Below are positions 7,689 through 16,007 of a DNA stretch of 32,217 nucleotides, piece after piece. The notes beneath the pieces were generated by a model. That model did no database searches and was not told the DNA's origin. It worked only from the letters and a program-made list of their open reading frames with translations. The DNA comes from Megamonas sp. UBA1799 (GTDB taxonomy: Bacteria; Bacillota; Negativicutes; Selenomonadales; Selenomonadaceae). The first letter of the stretch is position 1, and every line of letters starts with the position of its first letter. A program made the translations under genes and the position numbers. The stretch lies in contig DCFR01000029.1 of NCBI GenBank assembly GCA_002319815.1, positions 1 to 32,217 on the forward strand. The letters are read 5' to 3'.

Positions 7689-8480
7689 ATGATGAGAGCT
7701 CTTTGGTCGGCAGCATCCGGGATGAAGACGCAGCAGGACAATATGGATGTAATTGCAAATAATATTGCCAATGTGAATACGGTTGGCAATAAAAAGATTC
7801 GGGCAGAGTTTTCCGACCTCTTGTATCAGACTCTGAGGCAGGCTGGAGCGCAAAGCGGTGCTGACTCGCAGTACCCCACGGGGTTACAAGTAGGACTAGG
7901 CGCTAAACTGGCGGCTACGCAGCGTATCTTTACGGAGGGGAATTTGCAATCTACCGGTAATCCTTTAGATGTGGCTATTGAAGGGGAAGGATTTTTTCGT
8001 ATTGAGATGCCAGATGGGACCATTGCTTATACCCGGGATGGAACTTTTAAGTTAGATTCGAATCGTCGTCTGGTCACTACAGACGGATATCCGGAGGCGG
8101 ATGGCATTACAATTGATGAAACAGCGCCAAATGATACAATTGTTATTGCGTCAGATGGGCAAGTATCGTGTACACCGTCAGGAGGGCAGTCAACTGTCGT
8201 TGGCCAGATTACTCTGGCTCGTTTTGTGAATCCGGCCGGTCTTACTGCAAAAGGGAAGAATCTTTTTGTCGTTTCGGATGCTTCTGGGGATCCAATTGAG
8301 GGCAACCCTGGCGATGATGGGGCTGGTAATTTGAGCCAGTCAACACTAGAAATGTCGAATGTACAGATTGTGGAGGAAATGGTCAACATGATTGTAGCGC
8401 AGCGTGCATATGAGTCGGATTCTAAGGCGATTACAACATCGGATTCGATGTTGGAAATTGCGAATGGATTGAAACGTTGA
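7689..8480 (+). CDS. flgG: Flagellar distal rod protein FlgG
   Basis: A 263-residue distal rod protein. It shows MDVIANNIANVNTVGNKK at the N-terminus, the FlgG-typical LLYQTLRQAGAQ segment, GNPLDVAIEGEGFFRI, and NVQIVEEMVNMIVAQRAYES at the C-terminus. ATG at 7689 is nine bases after GGGGGA; a TTG three codons earlier abuts that site and a second ATG follows directly. The stop codon overlaps the flgA start (TGATG). The 101-bp gap after flgF holds no gene and no clear terminator, so one transcript is likely. Confidence 0.95.
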   Translation: MMRALWSAASGMKTQQDNMDVIANNIANVNTVGNKKIRAEFSDLLYQTLRQAGAQSGADSQYPTGLQVGLGAKLAATQRIFTEGNLQSTGNPLDVAIEGEGFFRIEMPDGTIAYTRDGTFKLDSNRRLVTTDGYPEADGITIDETAPNDTIVIASDGQVSCTPSGGQSTVVGQITLARFVNPAGLTAKGKNLFVVSDASGDPIEGNPGDDGAGNLSQSTLEMSNVQIVEEMVNMIVAQRAYESDSKAITTSDSMLEIANGLKR

Positions 8481-9223
8481 TGCGCCAGTTCATTTTTTGC
8501 TTGGCGGCAGTTTCCTGTTTCTTTTTTCAGACAACGATATGGGCAGCTGATGTTGTTGAGGCTAGTGGCGTAGATGCGCAAGTGATTGATGCCGATACAT
8601 GGACTGATCTGGCGACTAATCAGGTGAAGAAAGATTTAATTGATTTTAAGGAGACGCGCCGTTATACTGTTGAGATATTAAAAGTACCACAGCCGTTGTC
8701 GGTTTCAACCGGTGTCTTGACATATAATGTTTCGATTCCCAATGGGATACGTTATGGCGGAATGACAGCAGTTTATATAGTAGTTAAGCTCGATGGGGCA
8801 CCATATAGAAAAGTCGTTTGCTATGTTAGGGTACATGTTTATGATCAGGTTGTGATGGCTGCAAAAAATTTATTGCCTGAGCAAATCCTTGGAGAAGCTG
8901 ACCTACGTCAGGCTGAATGTGAAGTCAGTACTGTAGTGGCAAAGTATCTTTTGTCACCGGATGCCGTTATAGGACGCGTCGTGAACCGCCGGGTACGAGA
9001 AGGTACAATGCTGACGGAGTCGATGGTGCAGAATCCAGTAATTATGGAAGCGGGTGTTCCTGTTTCTATTGTGGCGAATGTTAATGGAATTAAGATCAAA
9101 ACAGAGGGAGTTACTTTACAGCGGGGACGTGCAGATGATATTATTCGTGTGCGCAATACGCGATCTTCTAAGGTGCTTCGTGCCAGAGTGGTGGATACCG
9201 TGACGGTTGAGATCGTGCAGTGA
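8480..9223 (+). CDS. flgA: Flagellar P-ring assembly chaperone FlgA
   Basis: A 247-residue exported protein with a signal peptide (hydrophobic residues 3-20, cleavage near WAAD). FlgA is the periplasmic chaperone that helps FlgI build the P ring. The middle contains the SAF-type region around AAKNLLPEQILGEADLRQ and VIGRVVNRRVREGTML, and the C-terminal TEGVTLQRGRADDIIRVRN segment is typical of FlgA. The start ATG overlaps the flgG stop and has no strong ribosome site, so it probably depends on translational coupling. A TTG one codon earlier is the only alternative. Its presence implies a periplasm with an outer membrane. Confidence 0.93.
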   Translation: MRQFIFCLAAVSCFFFQTTIWAADVVEASGVDAQVIDADTWTDLATNQVKKDLIDFKETRRYTVEILKVPQPLSVSTGVLTYNVSIPNGIRYGGMTAVYIVVKLDGAPYRKVVCYVRVHVYDQVVMAAKNLLPEQILGEADLRQAECEVSTVVAKYLLSPDAVIGRVVNRRVREGTMLTESMVQNPVIMEAGVPVSIVANVNGIKIKTEGVTLQRGRADDIIRVRNTRSSKVLRARVVDTVTVEIVQ

Positions 9224-9238
9224 AGTGAGGTGGCAGTT

Positions 9239-9841
9239 ATGAGAAGGGGAATACGATTTTTAGCTTTGAGCAGTATTTTATGCATGGTGCTTTTTATGAT
9301 GGCGCCAGCTACGGCGCAGTCTCTTTGGACCGACAACGGCTCAGGGGACGGAATGGCTGGTTTGTTCGCTGATCGAAAAGCTCGTAATGTTGGGGATATT
9401 TTGACGATTGTGATTAGTGAGTCTACAACGACTTCAGCATCTAAGTCAAATGCGAATAGTAAATCTGGGAGCCAGACATTAAATGCAGGAACGGGTATTT
9501 TTTCCTTTTTGGCGGCTGCTACTGCCAGTGGTTCGGACAGTTTTAAGGCGAGCGGATCGGCAAAGGATACCAATACCGTATCAGGCCGGATTTCGGTTAC
9601 GGTGACTGAAGTGAAGCCAAATGGCAATATGGTGGTGGAAGGTACGCAGTCAATTTGGCAAAATCGCGATGAGCATAAGATTACGATTCGGGGCGTAGTA
9701 CGGCGGGATGATGTAACGTCGTCAAATACTGTCCCTTCTACGCAGGTAGCAGATGCAACGCTAAAGTTTGATGGAAAGGGACCATTGAATGCGAAACAGC
9801 GGCAGGGGATCCTTACGCAGATCTTTAATATCTTGTTTTGA
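9239..9841 (+). CDS. flgH: Flagellar L-ring protein FlgH
   Basis: A 200-residue L-ring protein, the bushing in the outer membrane. Family hallmarks are SLWTDNGSG just after the signal sequence, FADRKARNVGDILTIVISE, and GNMVVEGTQSI...ITIRGVVRRDDV. ATG at 9239 is eight bases after AAGTGAGG; a GTG three codons upstream overlaps that site. In proteobacteria FlgH is a lipoprotein; here the signal peptide appears to end at ATAQ and the only cysteine (Cys15) lies in the hydrophobic core without a lipobox. It may be anchored differently. It sits between flgA and flgI, matching a diderm Firmicute. Confidence 0.94.
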   Translation: MRRGIRFLALSSILCMVLFMMAPATAQSLWTDNGSGDGMAGLFADRKARNVGDILTIVISESTTTSASKSNANSKSGSQTLNAGTGIFSFLAAATASGSDSFKASGSAKDTNTVSGRISVTVTEVKPNGNMVVEGTQSIWQNRDEHKITIRGVVRRDDVTSSNTVPSTQVADATLKFDGKGPLNAKQRQGILTQIFNILF

Positions 9842-9865
9842 TTTGTGGAAAGGAGAGGCATATAT

Positions 9866-10978
9866 ATGAAAAGAGTTATTGCGTTGTTAATGGTGCTATG
9901 TTGCTTGCTAACATTAACATGCAGCATAGCGTTTGCGGAATCGGCAACGACGCGGATTAAAGATATTGCCAAGGTACAGGGGGTTCGTTCTAATCAGCTG
10001 GTTGGGTATGGTTTGGTGGTTGGGCTTAATGGGACTGGCGATTCGAATAAGACTGTTGAAACTTTGCAGTCTGTTGTTAATATGCTAAAAGATTTTGGGG
10101 TATCCATCAGCCAGAGTTCATTGAAAACCAAAAATGTTGCAGCGGTAATGGTTACAGCCATTATACCGCCGTTTACCCGAGAGGGGGATACTATAGATAT
10201 TACAGTATCTTCTATGGGAGATGCAAAAAGCATTCAGGGCGGGACATTGGTGCAAACTCCGTTAAAAGCTGGTAATGGCACTGTTTATGCTGTTGCTCAG
10301 GGGCCGGTATCTACAGGTGGAATCAGCGCCAGCAGTGGAGGTAGTTCTTCACAGAAAAACTTTCCTACAGTTGGTACAACTCCTAATGGTGCAATTGTAG
10401 AGCACTCCGTGGAAGATAATCTAGGGACGGATGGTACTTTGTCTTTGTCTTTGTCGCAACCAGATTTTACTACTGCATCTCGGATTACGCAGGTAATTAA
10501 TTCTCGCTTTGGCAGCATAGCTAAGGCGTCTAATCCGGGACGTATTGATATAAAAGTGCCGATATCTTATCGGACTAATGTCGTTGGATTTGTTGCGAGT
10601 CTGGAAGAACTTCCGGTAACGCCGGATAATATTGCTAAGGTTGTTGTGAACGAACGCACTGGAACAATTGTGATGGGTGGTAATGTCTCCGTCGATAGTA
10701 TTGCGATCACGCAAGGCGGTTTTTCCATCAGCGTGGAAAAGACAACAGATGTCAGTCAGCCGCAGCCATTTAGTTATGGCAAGACCATTGTGACGAAAAA
10801 GTCTGATGTCAATGTGCAGGAGGATAAGGCGAGTTCAATCGTTTTGCCGGCGACAGCTGACATCAGCGATATTGTCGGCGCGCTGAATGCTGTCGGGGCT
10901 ACGCCGCGGGATGTAATTTCTATTCTGCAGGCAATCAAGGCAGCTGGCGCACTGCATGCCGATCTTGAAATTATATAG
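9866..10978 (+). CDS. flgI: Flagellar P-ring protein FlgI
   Basis: A 370-residue periplasmic P-ring protein. It has a signal peptide cleaved near AFAES, then the near-invariant start RIKDIAKVQGVRSNQLVGYGLVVGLNGTGDS, the central NVAAVMVTAIIPPF segment, VVVNERTGTIVMGG, and the C-terminal DISDIVGALNAVGATPRDVISILQAIKAAGALHADLEII. Length is typical. ATG at 9866 has AAAGGAGAGG seven bases upstream; a GTG further up overlaps that site and is unlikely. Only 24 bp separate it from flgH. Confidence 0.96.
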   Translation: MKRVIALLMVLCCLLTLTCSIAFAESATTRIKDIAKVQGVRSNQLVGYGLVVGLNGTGDSNKTVETLQSVVNMLKDFGVSISQSSLKTKNVAAVMVTAIIPPFTREGDTIDITVSSMGDAKSIQGGTLVQTPLKAGNGTVYAVAQGPVSTGGISASSGGSSSQKNFPTVGTTPNGAIVEHSVEDNLGTDGTLSLSLSQPDFTTASRITQVINSRFGSIAKASNPGRIDIKVPISYRTNVVGFVASLEELPVTPDNIAKVVVNERTGTIVMGGNVSVDSIAITQGGFSISVEKTTDVSQPQPFSYGKTIVTKKSDVNVQEDKASSIVLPATADISDIVGALNAVGATPRDVISILQAIKAAGALHADLEII

Positions 10979-10992
10979 GCAGGTGATAACAG

Positions 10993-11388
10993 ATGATAGA
11001 TGCTATGGGGGCGGCACCGGTGAATATGAATGCTACGTATGAAGCGGCGCAGACAAAGGCCTATGCGGCAAAGTTTGAACAGGAGTTGAAAAAGGCGCAG
11101 CAGGATACGAAGGTTGCGGCTGGAAATGCGACAGCAAAGGATGCTAAACTGCGCGATGCCTGCCAAGGTTTTGAAGAAATGTTTATGGAAATGATGTATA
11201 AGGAAATGCGTAATACAGTGCCGGATGATGCTCTGCTAGGCAATTCGAATGCGGATAAGATCTGGCAGTCGATGATGGACTCGGAGATGATGAAATCCGC
11301 GACAAAAGGTGGCGGCGTCGGTTTGGCAGATATGCTGTACCGACAGCTAAGTCCACAGGGGACGACGAACGCAGCTGTGAAAAAATAA
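10993..11388 (+). CDS. flgJ: Rod-binding protein, FlgJ N-terminal type
   Basis: A 131-residue protein with the rod-binding domain of FlgJ: LRDACQGFEEMFMEMMYKEMRNTVPDD (about residues 54-80) and the closing GLADMLYRQLS. It caps rod assembly in the periplasm. The peptidoglycan hydrolase domain that follows in enteric FlgJ is absent, so another enzyme must open the wall for the rod. This single-domain form is common outside gamma- and betaproteobacteria. GGCAGGTGA precedes the ATG, the gene starts 14 bp after flgI, and a terminator follows, closing the operon. Confidence 0.9.
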   Translation: MIDAMGAAPVNMNATYEAAQTKAYAAKFEQELKKAQQDTKVAAGNATAKDAKLRDACQGFEEMFMEMMYKEMRNTVPDDALLGNSNADKIWQSMMDSEMMKSATKGGGVGLADMLYRQLSPQGTTNAAVKK

Positions 11389-11395
11389 TTTATGC

Positions 11396-11425
11396 GGGGC
11401 CGCTTTTGGACAGCGGCCCTGTTTT
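11396..11425 (+). terminator. Rho-independent terminator of the flagellar operon
   Basis: A GC-rich stem GGGCCGCT/AGCGGCCC with a seven-base loop is followed by GTTTTTC. It lies right after flgJ. Confidence 0.85.
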
Positions 11426-11477
11426 TCTTTTCGGCTTTTTTCAGGTTTTTTTGGTATGCTGACTCTCAGGAGGTTTT

Positions 11478-12872
11478 ATGAGAATGAAAAAGATTTTCCC
11501 GACAACGCTGTTGGTGACGTTTTTATTGCTTTTGATGGGGAATACCGCCGTTTGGGCGGCTGGAGTGCAGCTGACCGGTGTACGGTTTCATCAGGGCGTG
11601 GATAAGGATCGGATTGTTTTTGATCTTTCTTCGGTTCCAGACTACAAAATAACGAAAGACCCGGATGGGAAGCACTTACTGTTAGAGCTGGCAGGGACGA
11701 CCGATAGTGTCAAGGTGAAACCAACTATTTTAAGTGATGCGGTGCAAAAAGTATCTTATCAGACACTGAAAGATAGGCTGCAAGTGACGGTCGCTCTAAC
11801 GGACCCGGCGGATTATGTGGTCCAGTCCCTAAAGAATCCAGCCCGGGTATTCATTGATATCAAGAAGCAATATGAGCGGCAGACGCAGGTGGAAGAAGCT
11901 CCTGGATTGGTCTATACAAAATATATGCGCCGGGATGGCCGCGGACTCTTGACGGCGTATTTCCTCGATGTTGACCGCAGCCGCTATCAGCTGCAGCCGG
12001 TTTTAGGCAATGGCATGGTGCTGGGGCGGGAAACCGTAGGCGGCATGTCGGATGATATGCAGGCGCTGGCGGCGGTCAATGCGACGTATTTTGCTCCGGA
12101 TGGAGAAATCATCGGACTTTTGCGTATGGATGGCACGATTGTTGGCACTACCTATTTTACGCGGAGTGCTTTAGGGTTTCGAACCGATGGGTCCATGTTT
12201 ATCGCTCCGGTTTCGTATGATGGGGCAGTGACCATTGGAAAGGTTACCGTGCCGATTTCCGGCGTCAATATTGAACGCGGTGAAAATAACCTGATTCTTT
12301 ATAATAAATATTTTGCGGCGTCTACGGGGACCAATGCGTATGGGCGTGAGTTCATCGTACAAAAGGGCAAGGTGACGGCGATACAGCAGGCAGACTCCAA
12401 GATTCCTGATGACGGCGTGGTCATTTCGGTGCATGGGACGTCGCGTGATGCGTTCACCGGAGTTCAAGTCGGTGATAAAGTGACGATTCGTGAAGATCTG
12501 GGAGCCACATGGGATAAAGTGCCGCAGATTGTCGGCGGCGGGCCGACGCTGCTGAAAGACGGCAAGGTGAATGTGACCGTGGCCGCCGAACAGTTTCCCA
12601 ATGATATAGCCCGCGGACGGGCTCCGCGTACAGCGGTAGGTATTATGCCCAACAACCATCTGCTGCTGGCGGTGGTGGATGGCCGGCACGAGTCCATTGG
12701 CTGTACTCTTAACGAATGGGCCGAACTGCTGCAAAAGTTTGGCGCCTGGGATGCCATTAATTTTGACGGCGGCGGTTCCAGCGAGATGGTCATCGGCGGC
12801 AAGGTGATGAACCAGCCTTCGGACGGGCAGGAACGCCCGGTAGGCAGCGCGCTGGTTGTCTTGAAAAAATAA
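11478..12872 (+). CDS. Exported AMIN plus phosphodiester glycosidase (NAGPA-like) protein
   Basis: A 464-residue secreted protein. A signal peptide (residues 1-28) precedes an AMIN-like region (about 30-135, LTGVRFHQGVDKDRIVFDLS), a domain that often binds peptidoglycan or targets proteins to the envelope. The C-terminal half is a phosphodiester glycosidase (NAGPA, formerly DUF2233) domain with AVNATYF near residue 200, VGGGPTLLKDG, and the active-site-like NFDGGGSSEMVI near 425. Family members cleave N-acetylglucosamine phosphodiesters or related glycan linkages; the substrate here is unknown but a cell-wall polymer is plausible. AGGAGGT precedes the ATG closely. It starts its own unit after the flagellar terminator. 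Confidence 0.88.
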   Translation: MRMKKIFPTTLLVTFLLLLMGNTAVWAAGVQLTGVRFHQGVDKDRIVFDLSSVPDYKITKDPDGKHLLLELAGTTDSVKVKPTILSDAVQKVSYQTLKDRLQVTVALTDPADYVVQSLKNPARVFIDIKKQYERQTQVEEAPGLVYTKYMRRDGRGLLTAYFLDVDRSRYQLQPVLGNGMVLGRETVGGMSDDMQALAAVNATYFAPDGEIIGLLRMDGTIVGTTYFTRSALGFRTDGSMFIAPVSYDGAVTIGKVTVPISGVNIERGENNLILYNKYFAASTGTNAYGREFIVQKGKVTAIQQADSKIPDDGVVISVHGTSRDAFTGVQVGDKVTIREDLGATWDKVPQIVGGGPTLLKDGKVNVTVAAEQFPNDIARGRAPRTAVGIMPNNHLLLAVVDGRHESIGCTLNEWAELLQKFGAWDAINFDGGGSSEMVIGGKVMNQPSDGQERPVGSALVVLKK

Positions 12873-12883
12873 GCTGTTTCAGC

Positions 12884-12911
12884 TTGCTATTGAACGGCAA
12901 TCCGGTATAAT
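12884..12911 (+). promoter_or_regulatory. Candidate promoter of the small lipoyl-like gene
   Basis: TTGCTA (12884-12889) and TATAAT (12906-12911) are separated by 16 bp. Because the -10 overlaps an upstream in-frame ATG at 12910, it supports the later start at 12937. Confidence 0.45.
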
Positions 12912-12936
12912 GGAGGAAAAGGATGGTGATCAATAT

Positions 12937-13230
12937 ATGAAACGGATGCTTTTGATTGTTGGATTGGGACTGTGCGTGCTGCTTGGAGCACATACCGTAA
13001 TGGCACGGTCGATGGTGGAAGTTCGCGCGGTTTTGGGAGGCGAAGTTTCATGGACGGAAGCAGCCGGCGCCAGAGTGGCGGAAGGCTGCGCGCTGGTTTG
13101 TATCAAGACTTTGACTGGCGAAGCGGTTGCCGCGCGTTCTACGGTGACGGGTACGGTGCGTGAAGTCAAGGTGACGCCGGGGACAAAAATTGCGCCTGGC
13201 GTGGTGGTAGCCCGGGTAGTGAAAGACTAA
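12937..13230 (+). CDS. Small exported protein with biotinyl/lipoyl-like fold
   Basis: A 97-residue protein with a signal peptide (MKRMLLIVGLGLCVLLGAHTVMA) and a short beta-rich domain. The pattern VTGTVREVKVTPGTKIAPGVVVARVV resembles the swapped-hairpin half of biotinyl, lipoyl and HlyD-type domains (G.V..v.v.PG..v..G..va.v). The lysine of the usual EAMKM or DK motif is missing (TGEAVAARS), so it is probably not a carrier of biotin or lipoate. The start at 12937 follows GGATGGTGAT. It lies 30 bp before the S55 peptidase start; I infer the two work together in the periplasm. The function is unknown. Confidence 0.75.
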   Translation: MKRMLLIVGLGLCVLLGAHTVMARSMVEVRAVLGGEVSWTEAAGARVAEGCALVCIKTLTGEAVAARSTVTGTVREVKVTPGTKIAPGVVVARVVKD

Positions 13231-13260
13231 TTGGTAAAAATAAACAATGAGGTGAAATCT

Positions 13261-15195
13261 TTGCATAAATTGATGAGACAGGTTGTGGCAGCATTGTCGG
13301 TATGTGTTTGCCTGAGCAATCCGGTGTCGGCAGCCGCGCCGGATATCCTGCCGGTGCGTGAGGTTACGGAAGGAATGGATGGAACTGGGTATACGGTTGT
13401 GGACAGTTCCGGGGCGATTTCTTCTTTTGATGTGCATGTCGTTGGTATTCTGCAAAATGGGAAGGGTTCATTTCCAAGAATCCTGGCGAAAGCTTCGGGA
13501 CCGATCGTTGAAAGTGCCGGAGGGATTTTGCAGGGAATGAGCGGCAGCCCGGTTTATGTAAATGGTCAGCTTATTGGGGCGGCAGCGGCAACTTATAAGG
13601 ATATGGATGCGTATACTTTTCTGATTACACCGATTGAAGACATGCTGCCCATCTGGGACATGCCTGATATGAAGAATCAGACACATCTGCAGGTTATTGA
13701 TATTAAAAAAGCTGCGGCCGCGCGGGAAAAGGTCAAGGCTGATCTGGCGGCCAAAGACAAGGCTAAACAGGCAAAAGCTGCATTTGGCAAGGATGCCGGT
13801 TCGCCAGCTTCGGAAACAATGAAATCTCCGGTAACGCCGCCGGCGCTGCCTTCGGTCGGGCATGAACCGCAGTATAAGGCGACACTTTATGCCATGGGAT
13901 TTGGCGACGCTGGTTTTAGTTATCTCAATCAGAAATTAGCGCCGTTGGGTATTAAGGCAGCGGCAGCGATGGGGTCTTCCAGTGGTACGGATCTGAATAC
14001 GGATTATCAGGCGGTGCTGCAGCCGGGCAGTCCGGTGGGCGTCGTCGTAGCGTATGGCGATTTTACATTGGGGGCTACAGGCACGGTCACGGCGGTTGAC
14101 AATAAACGGGTGCTGGCTTTTGGCCATCCGTTCCTGCACCGCGGCAATGTGAACTATTTCATGACTGATGCTTCGGTCGTGGGGACGGTCAGCGGACAGA
14201 GCGATGGGATGAAACTGGCGAATGTCGGCCATTTGATCGGGCGGATCAATCAGGATCGCGGTACCGGTGTGGCGGGTATCCTGGGAAGATTTCCTTCTGT
14301 AGTGCCAATTCGGGTGACCGTGCATGATAAGACGCTGGCAAGAACCGAAAATTTTTCGGTGTCGGCTGCTTATGATGAGGATTTCTTGCCGCTGCTGGCA
14401 TCGACTGTTGCTTATGGTTCCTTGGGCCGCACTGTGGATGATATCTCCGAGAGTACCGTCAAGGTGCATTTTTCGATTGATACAAATGCTGCCGATGGCG
14501 GCAAGGTAGAACGGACCAATTTGTTTTATGCGCCGTCCGATACCGGACAGCTGGCTTTTAACGAGTTGGGCCAGGCCATGAATCTTCTTTGCAGCAATAC
14601 GGACCGGGAGTCAGATATTTATGGCGTACAGGTGGATATTACCTCGGAAACAGGCCGGAAAACCGCTTCTTTGATTTCGGCTATGCCGGATAAAATGAAA
14701 GTGCATGCTGGGGAAACGGTTACTTTTCAGACGACGATCAGGCCTTATCGCCGTGACAAGCTGACGCTGAAGATCCCGTTCAAGGTTCCTAAAACGCAGC
14801 GCCTCGGTGCGATGCATCTGGACCTGCACGGCGGCGGACTGGTATCGGTGGCCCAGATTTTGGCAGCGGTGCAGGCGCAGGCCGGCGTTGATTTCTCGGC
14901 GGAAGAAGATAAAACGGAAACGACAGCCGCTAAAATCAAAGAGTTCTTGGACACCGATGCTAATAATGAAATCGTGATTGAACCTTCGGCTCAGCCGCCG
15001 CTTATGAGCGAAGCGGAACAGCGGGCTGCGATGAAACAGGCGATTCGCCAGTCGGAGGAGCAGGCCAAAAAAGACGATGGTACCAAGGCTCCAAAGGGCG
15101 CTAAACCGGAACCTCCGAAGACCAAGTTTGCCACGGATTATGTAATCGATAACGTGATTCATGCGACGCTGCAGATTGTCAAAAAAGGCGAGTGA
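13261..15195 (+). CDS. Exported SpoIVB-type (S55) serine peptidase domain protein
   Basis: A 644-residue secreted protein related to the SpoIVB S55 peptidase family. After the signal peptide (cleavage near VSAAAPD) comes REVTEGMDGTGYTVV, then the Ser motif QGMSGSPVYVNGQLIGA (Ser near residue 94), an Ala/Lys-rich linker (about 150-200), and GATGTVTAVDNKRVLAFGHP with a candidate His near 289. The C-terminal 250 residues are beta-rich and end in a charged, Pro-rich tail. In Bacillus SpoIVB the His segment precedes the Ser segment, so this protein has the reverse order. TTG at 13261 follows GAGGTGA and gives a good signal peptide; ATG 13273 is an alternative. Substrate unknown. Confidence 0.85.
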   Translation: MHKLMRQVVAALSVCVCLSNPVSAAAPDILPVREVTEGMDGTGYTVVDSSGAISSFDVHVVGILQNGKGSFPRILAKASGPIVESAGGILQGMSGSPVYVNGQLIGAAAATYKDMDAYTFLITPIEDMLPIWDMPDMKNQTHLQVIDIKKAAAAREKVKADLAAKDKAKQAKAAFGKDAGSPASETMKSPVTPPALPSVGHEPQYKATLYAMGFGDAGFSYLNQKLAPLGIKAAAAMGSSSGTDLNTDYQAVLQPGSPVGVVVAYGDFTLGATGTVTAVDNKRVLAFGHPFLHRGNVNYFMTDASVVGTVSGQSDGMKLANVGHLIGRINQDRGTGVAGILGRFPSVVPIRVTVHDKTLARTENFSVSAAYDEDFLPLLASTVAYGSLGRTVDDISESTVKVHFSIDTNAADGGKVERTNLFYAPSDTGQLAFNELGQAMNLLCSNTDRESDIYGVQVDITSETGRKTASLISAMPDKMKVHAGETVTFQTTIRPYRRDKLTLKIPFKVPKTQRLGAMHLDLHGGGLVSVAQILAAVQAQAGVDFSAEEDKTETTAAKIKEFLDTDANNEIVIEPSAQPPLMSEAEQRAAMKQAIRQSEEQAKKDDGTKAPKGAKPEPPKTKFATDYVIDNVIHATLQIVKKGE

Positions 15196-15223
15196 CATTG
15201 ATGATGAAGCGAGGCGCGGCTAA

Positions 15224-15907
15224 ATGAAACGCCAGGTGGTATCTCATGCTCATATCGAAGAAGTTCGGTGCAGAATTTTGACGGCGGCGCGGGCATTATG
15301 CCTAAAACAGGGATATAAGAAAACAACGATCCGACAGATTGTGCAGACTTCCGGGGTGCTGACTGGTAGTATTTATTATCTTTATAAAAATAAGGCGGCT
15401 ATCTTTCAGGCCATGATGTTGGAACTTTTTAAGGAATGTGTGCAGATTCTGGATGAAGATTTTTATGATGCGAGTCCAGCGCTTCGCTATGGGCTTATGT
15501 GCCGGATTGAACTGAAAGCCGTGGAACGCAGTCCGCTGGTGCGGGAAACCTATTATGAAGGCTATACACAGCCGGCGATTTTTGAAAAAATTGTCCGGCA
15601 CGCAGCGGCGGTTACCCGGGAAATGTTTCAGGCGAGGCAGCCGTTCTTTACGGCGCAGGATTATTATCAGCGCACGCTGCTGATCCGGGGAATGATGCGC
15701 AGCTGCATAGCACAATATTATTTTGCCGGGGGCGAGGCAGATCCGGTTTGTGCAAAGCTGACGCTGGAAACGGCTTTGACACTGCTCGGGGTGCAGCCGG
15801 TTGAGAGAGAACAGGTTTTATCACAGTTGGCCGCTATGGATAAAGAAGTTTGCCAATTGACAGAGCGTATGCTGAATCGGCAGAAAATAACCGGGCAACA
15901 AGACTGA
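15224..15907 (+). CDS. TetR/AcrR-family transcriptional regulator
   Basis: A 227-residue TetR-type regulator. The N-terminal HTH shows ILTAARALCLKQGYKKTTIRQIVQTSGVLTGSIYYLYKNKAAIF (about residues 18-62), the standard DNA-binding domain, followed by an all-helical ligand-binding domain with no recognisable specificity. It lies 28 bp after the S55 gene in the same direction, so it may be the last gene of that transcript or an independent one. GAAGCGAGG lies upstream of the ATG. The target genes cannot be told from the sequence; such regulators often act on neighbours. Confidence 0.9.
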   Translation: MKRQVVSHAHIEEVRCRILTAARALCLKQGYKKTTIRQIVQTSGVLTGSIYYLYKNKAAIFQAMMLELFKECVQILDEDFYDASPALRYGLMCRIELKAVERSPLVRETYYEGYTQPAIFEKIVRHAAAVTREMFQARQPFFTAQDYYQRTLLIRGMMRSCIAQYYFAGGEADPVCAKLTLETALTLLGVQPVEREQVLSQLAAMDKEVCQLTERMLNRQKITGQQD

Positions 15908-15948
15908 TTTAGCTGAAAACAAGGATATAAGTTCAATGGAAAGTGTGC

Positions 15949-15966
15949 TATAATATTTGGTATAAT
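15949..15966 (+). promoter_or_regulatory. Candidate promoter region of the CheY/CheX-like pair
   Basis: Two TATAAT boxes (15949-15954 and 15961-15966) lie 12 bp apart; the second is preceded by TGG, an extended -10. No good -35 is visible for either. Confidence 0.45.
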
Positions 15967-16007
15967 TTAGATATTATGACGAATCTCATCACTAGGGGGC
16001 GTTGCAT

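Noticed and set aside
8908..9972. 354-codon open frame antisense to flgA and flgH
   Set aside because: It lies entirely over well-supported flagellar genes, has no family resemblance and is a composition shadow.
12871..12885. Terminator after the NAGPA-like gene
   Set aside because: The hairpin AAGCTG/CAGCTT is short and not followed by a T-run.
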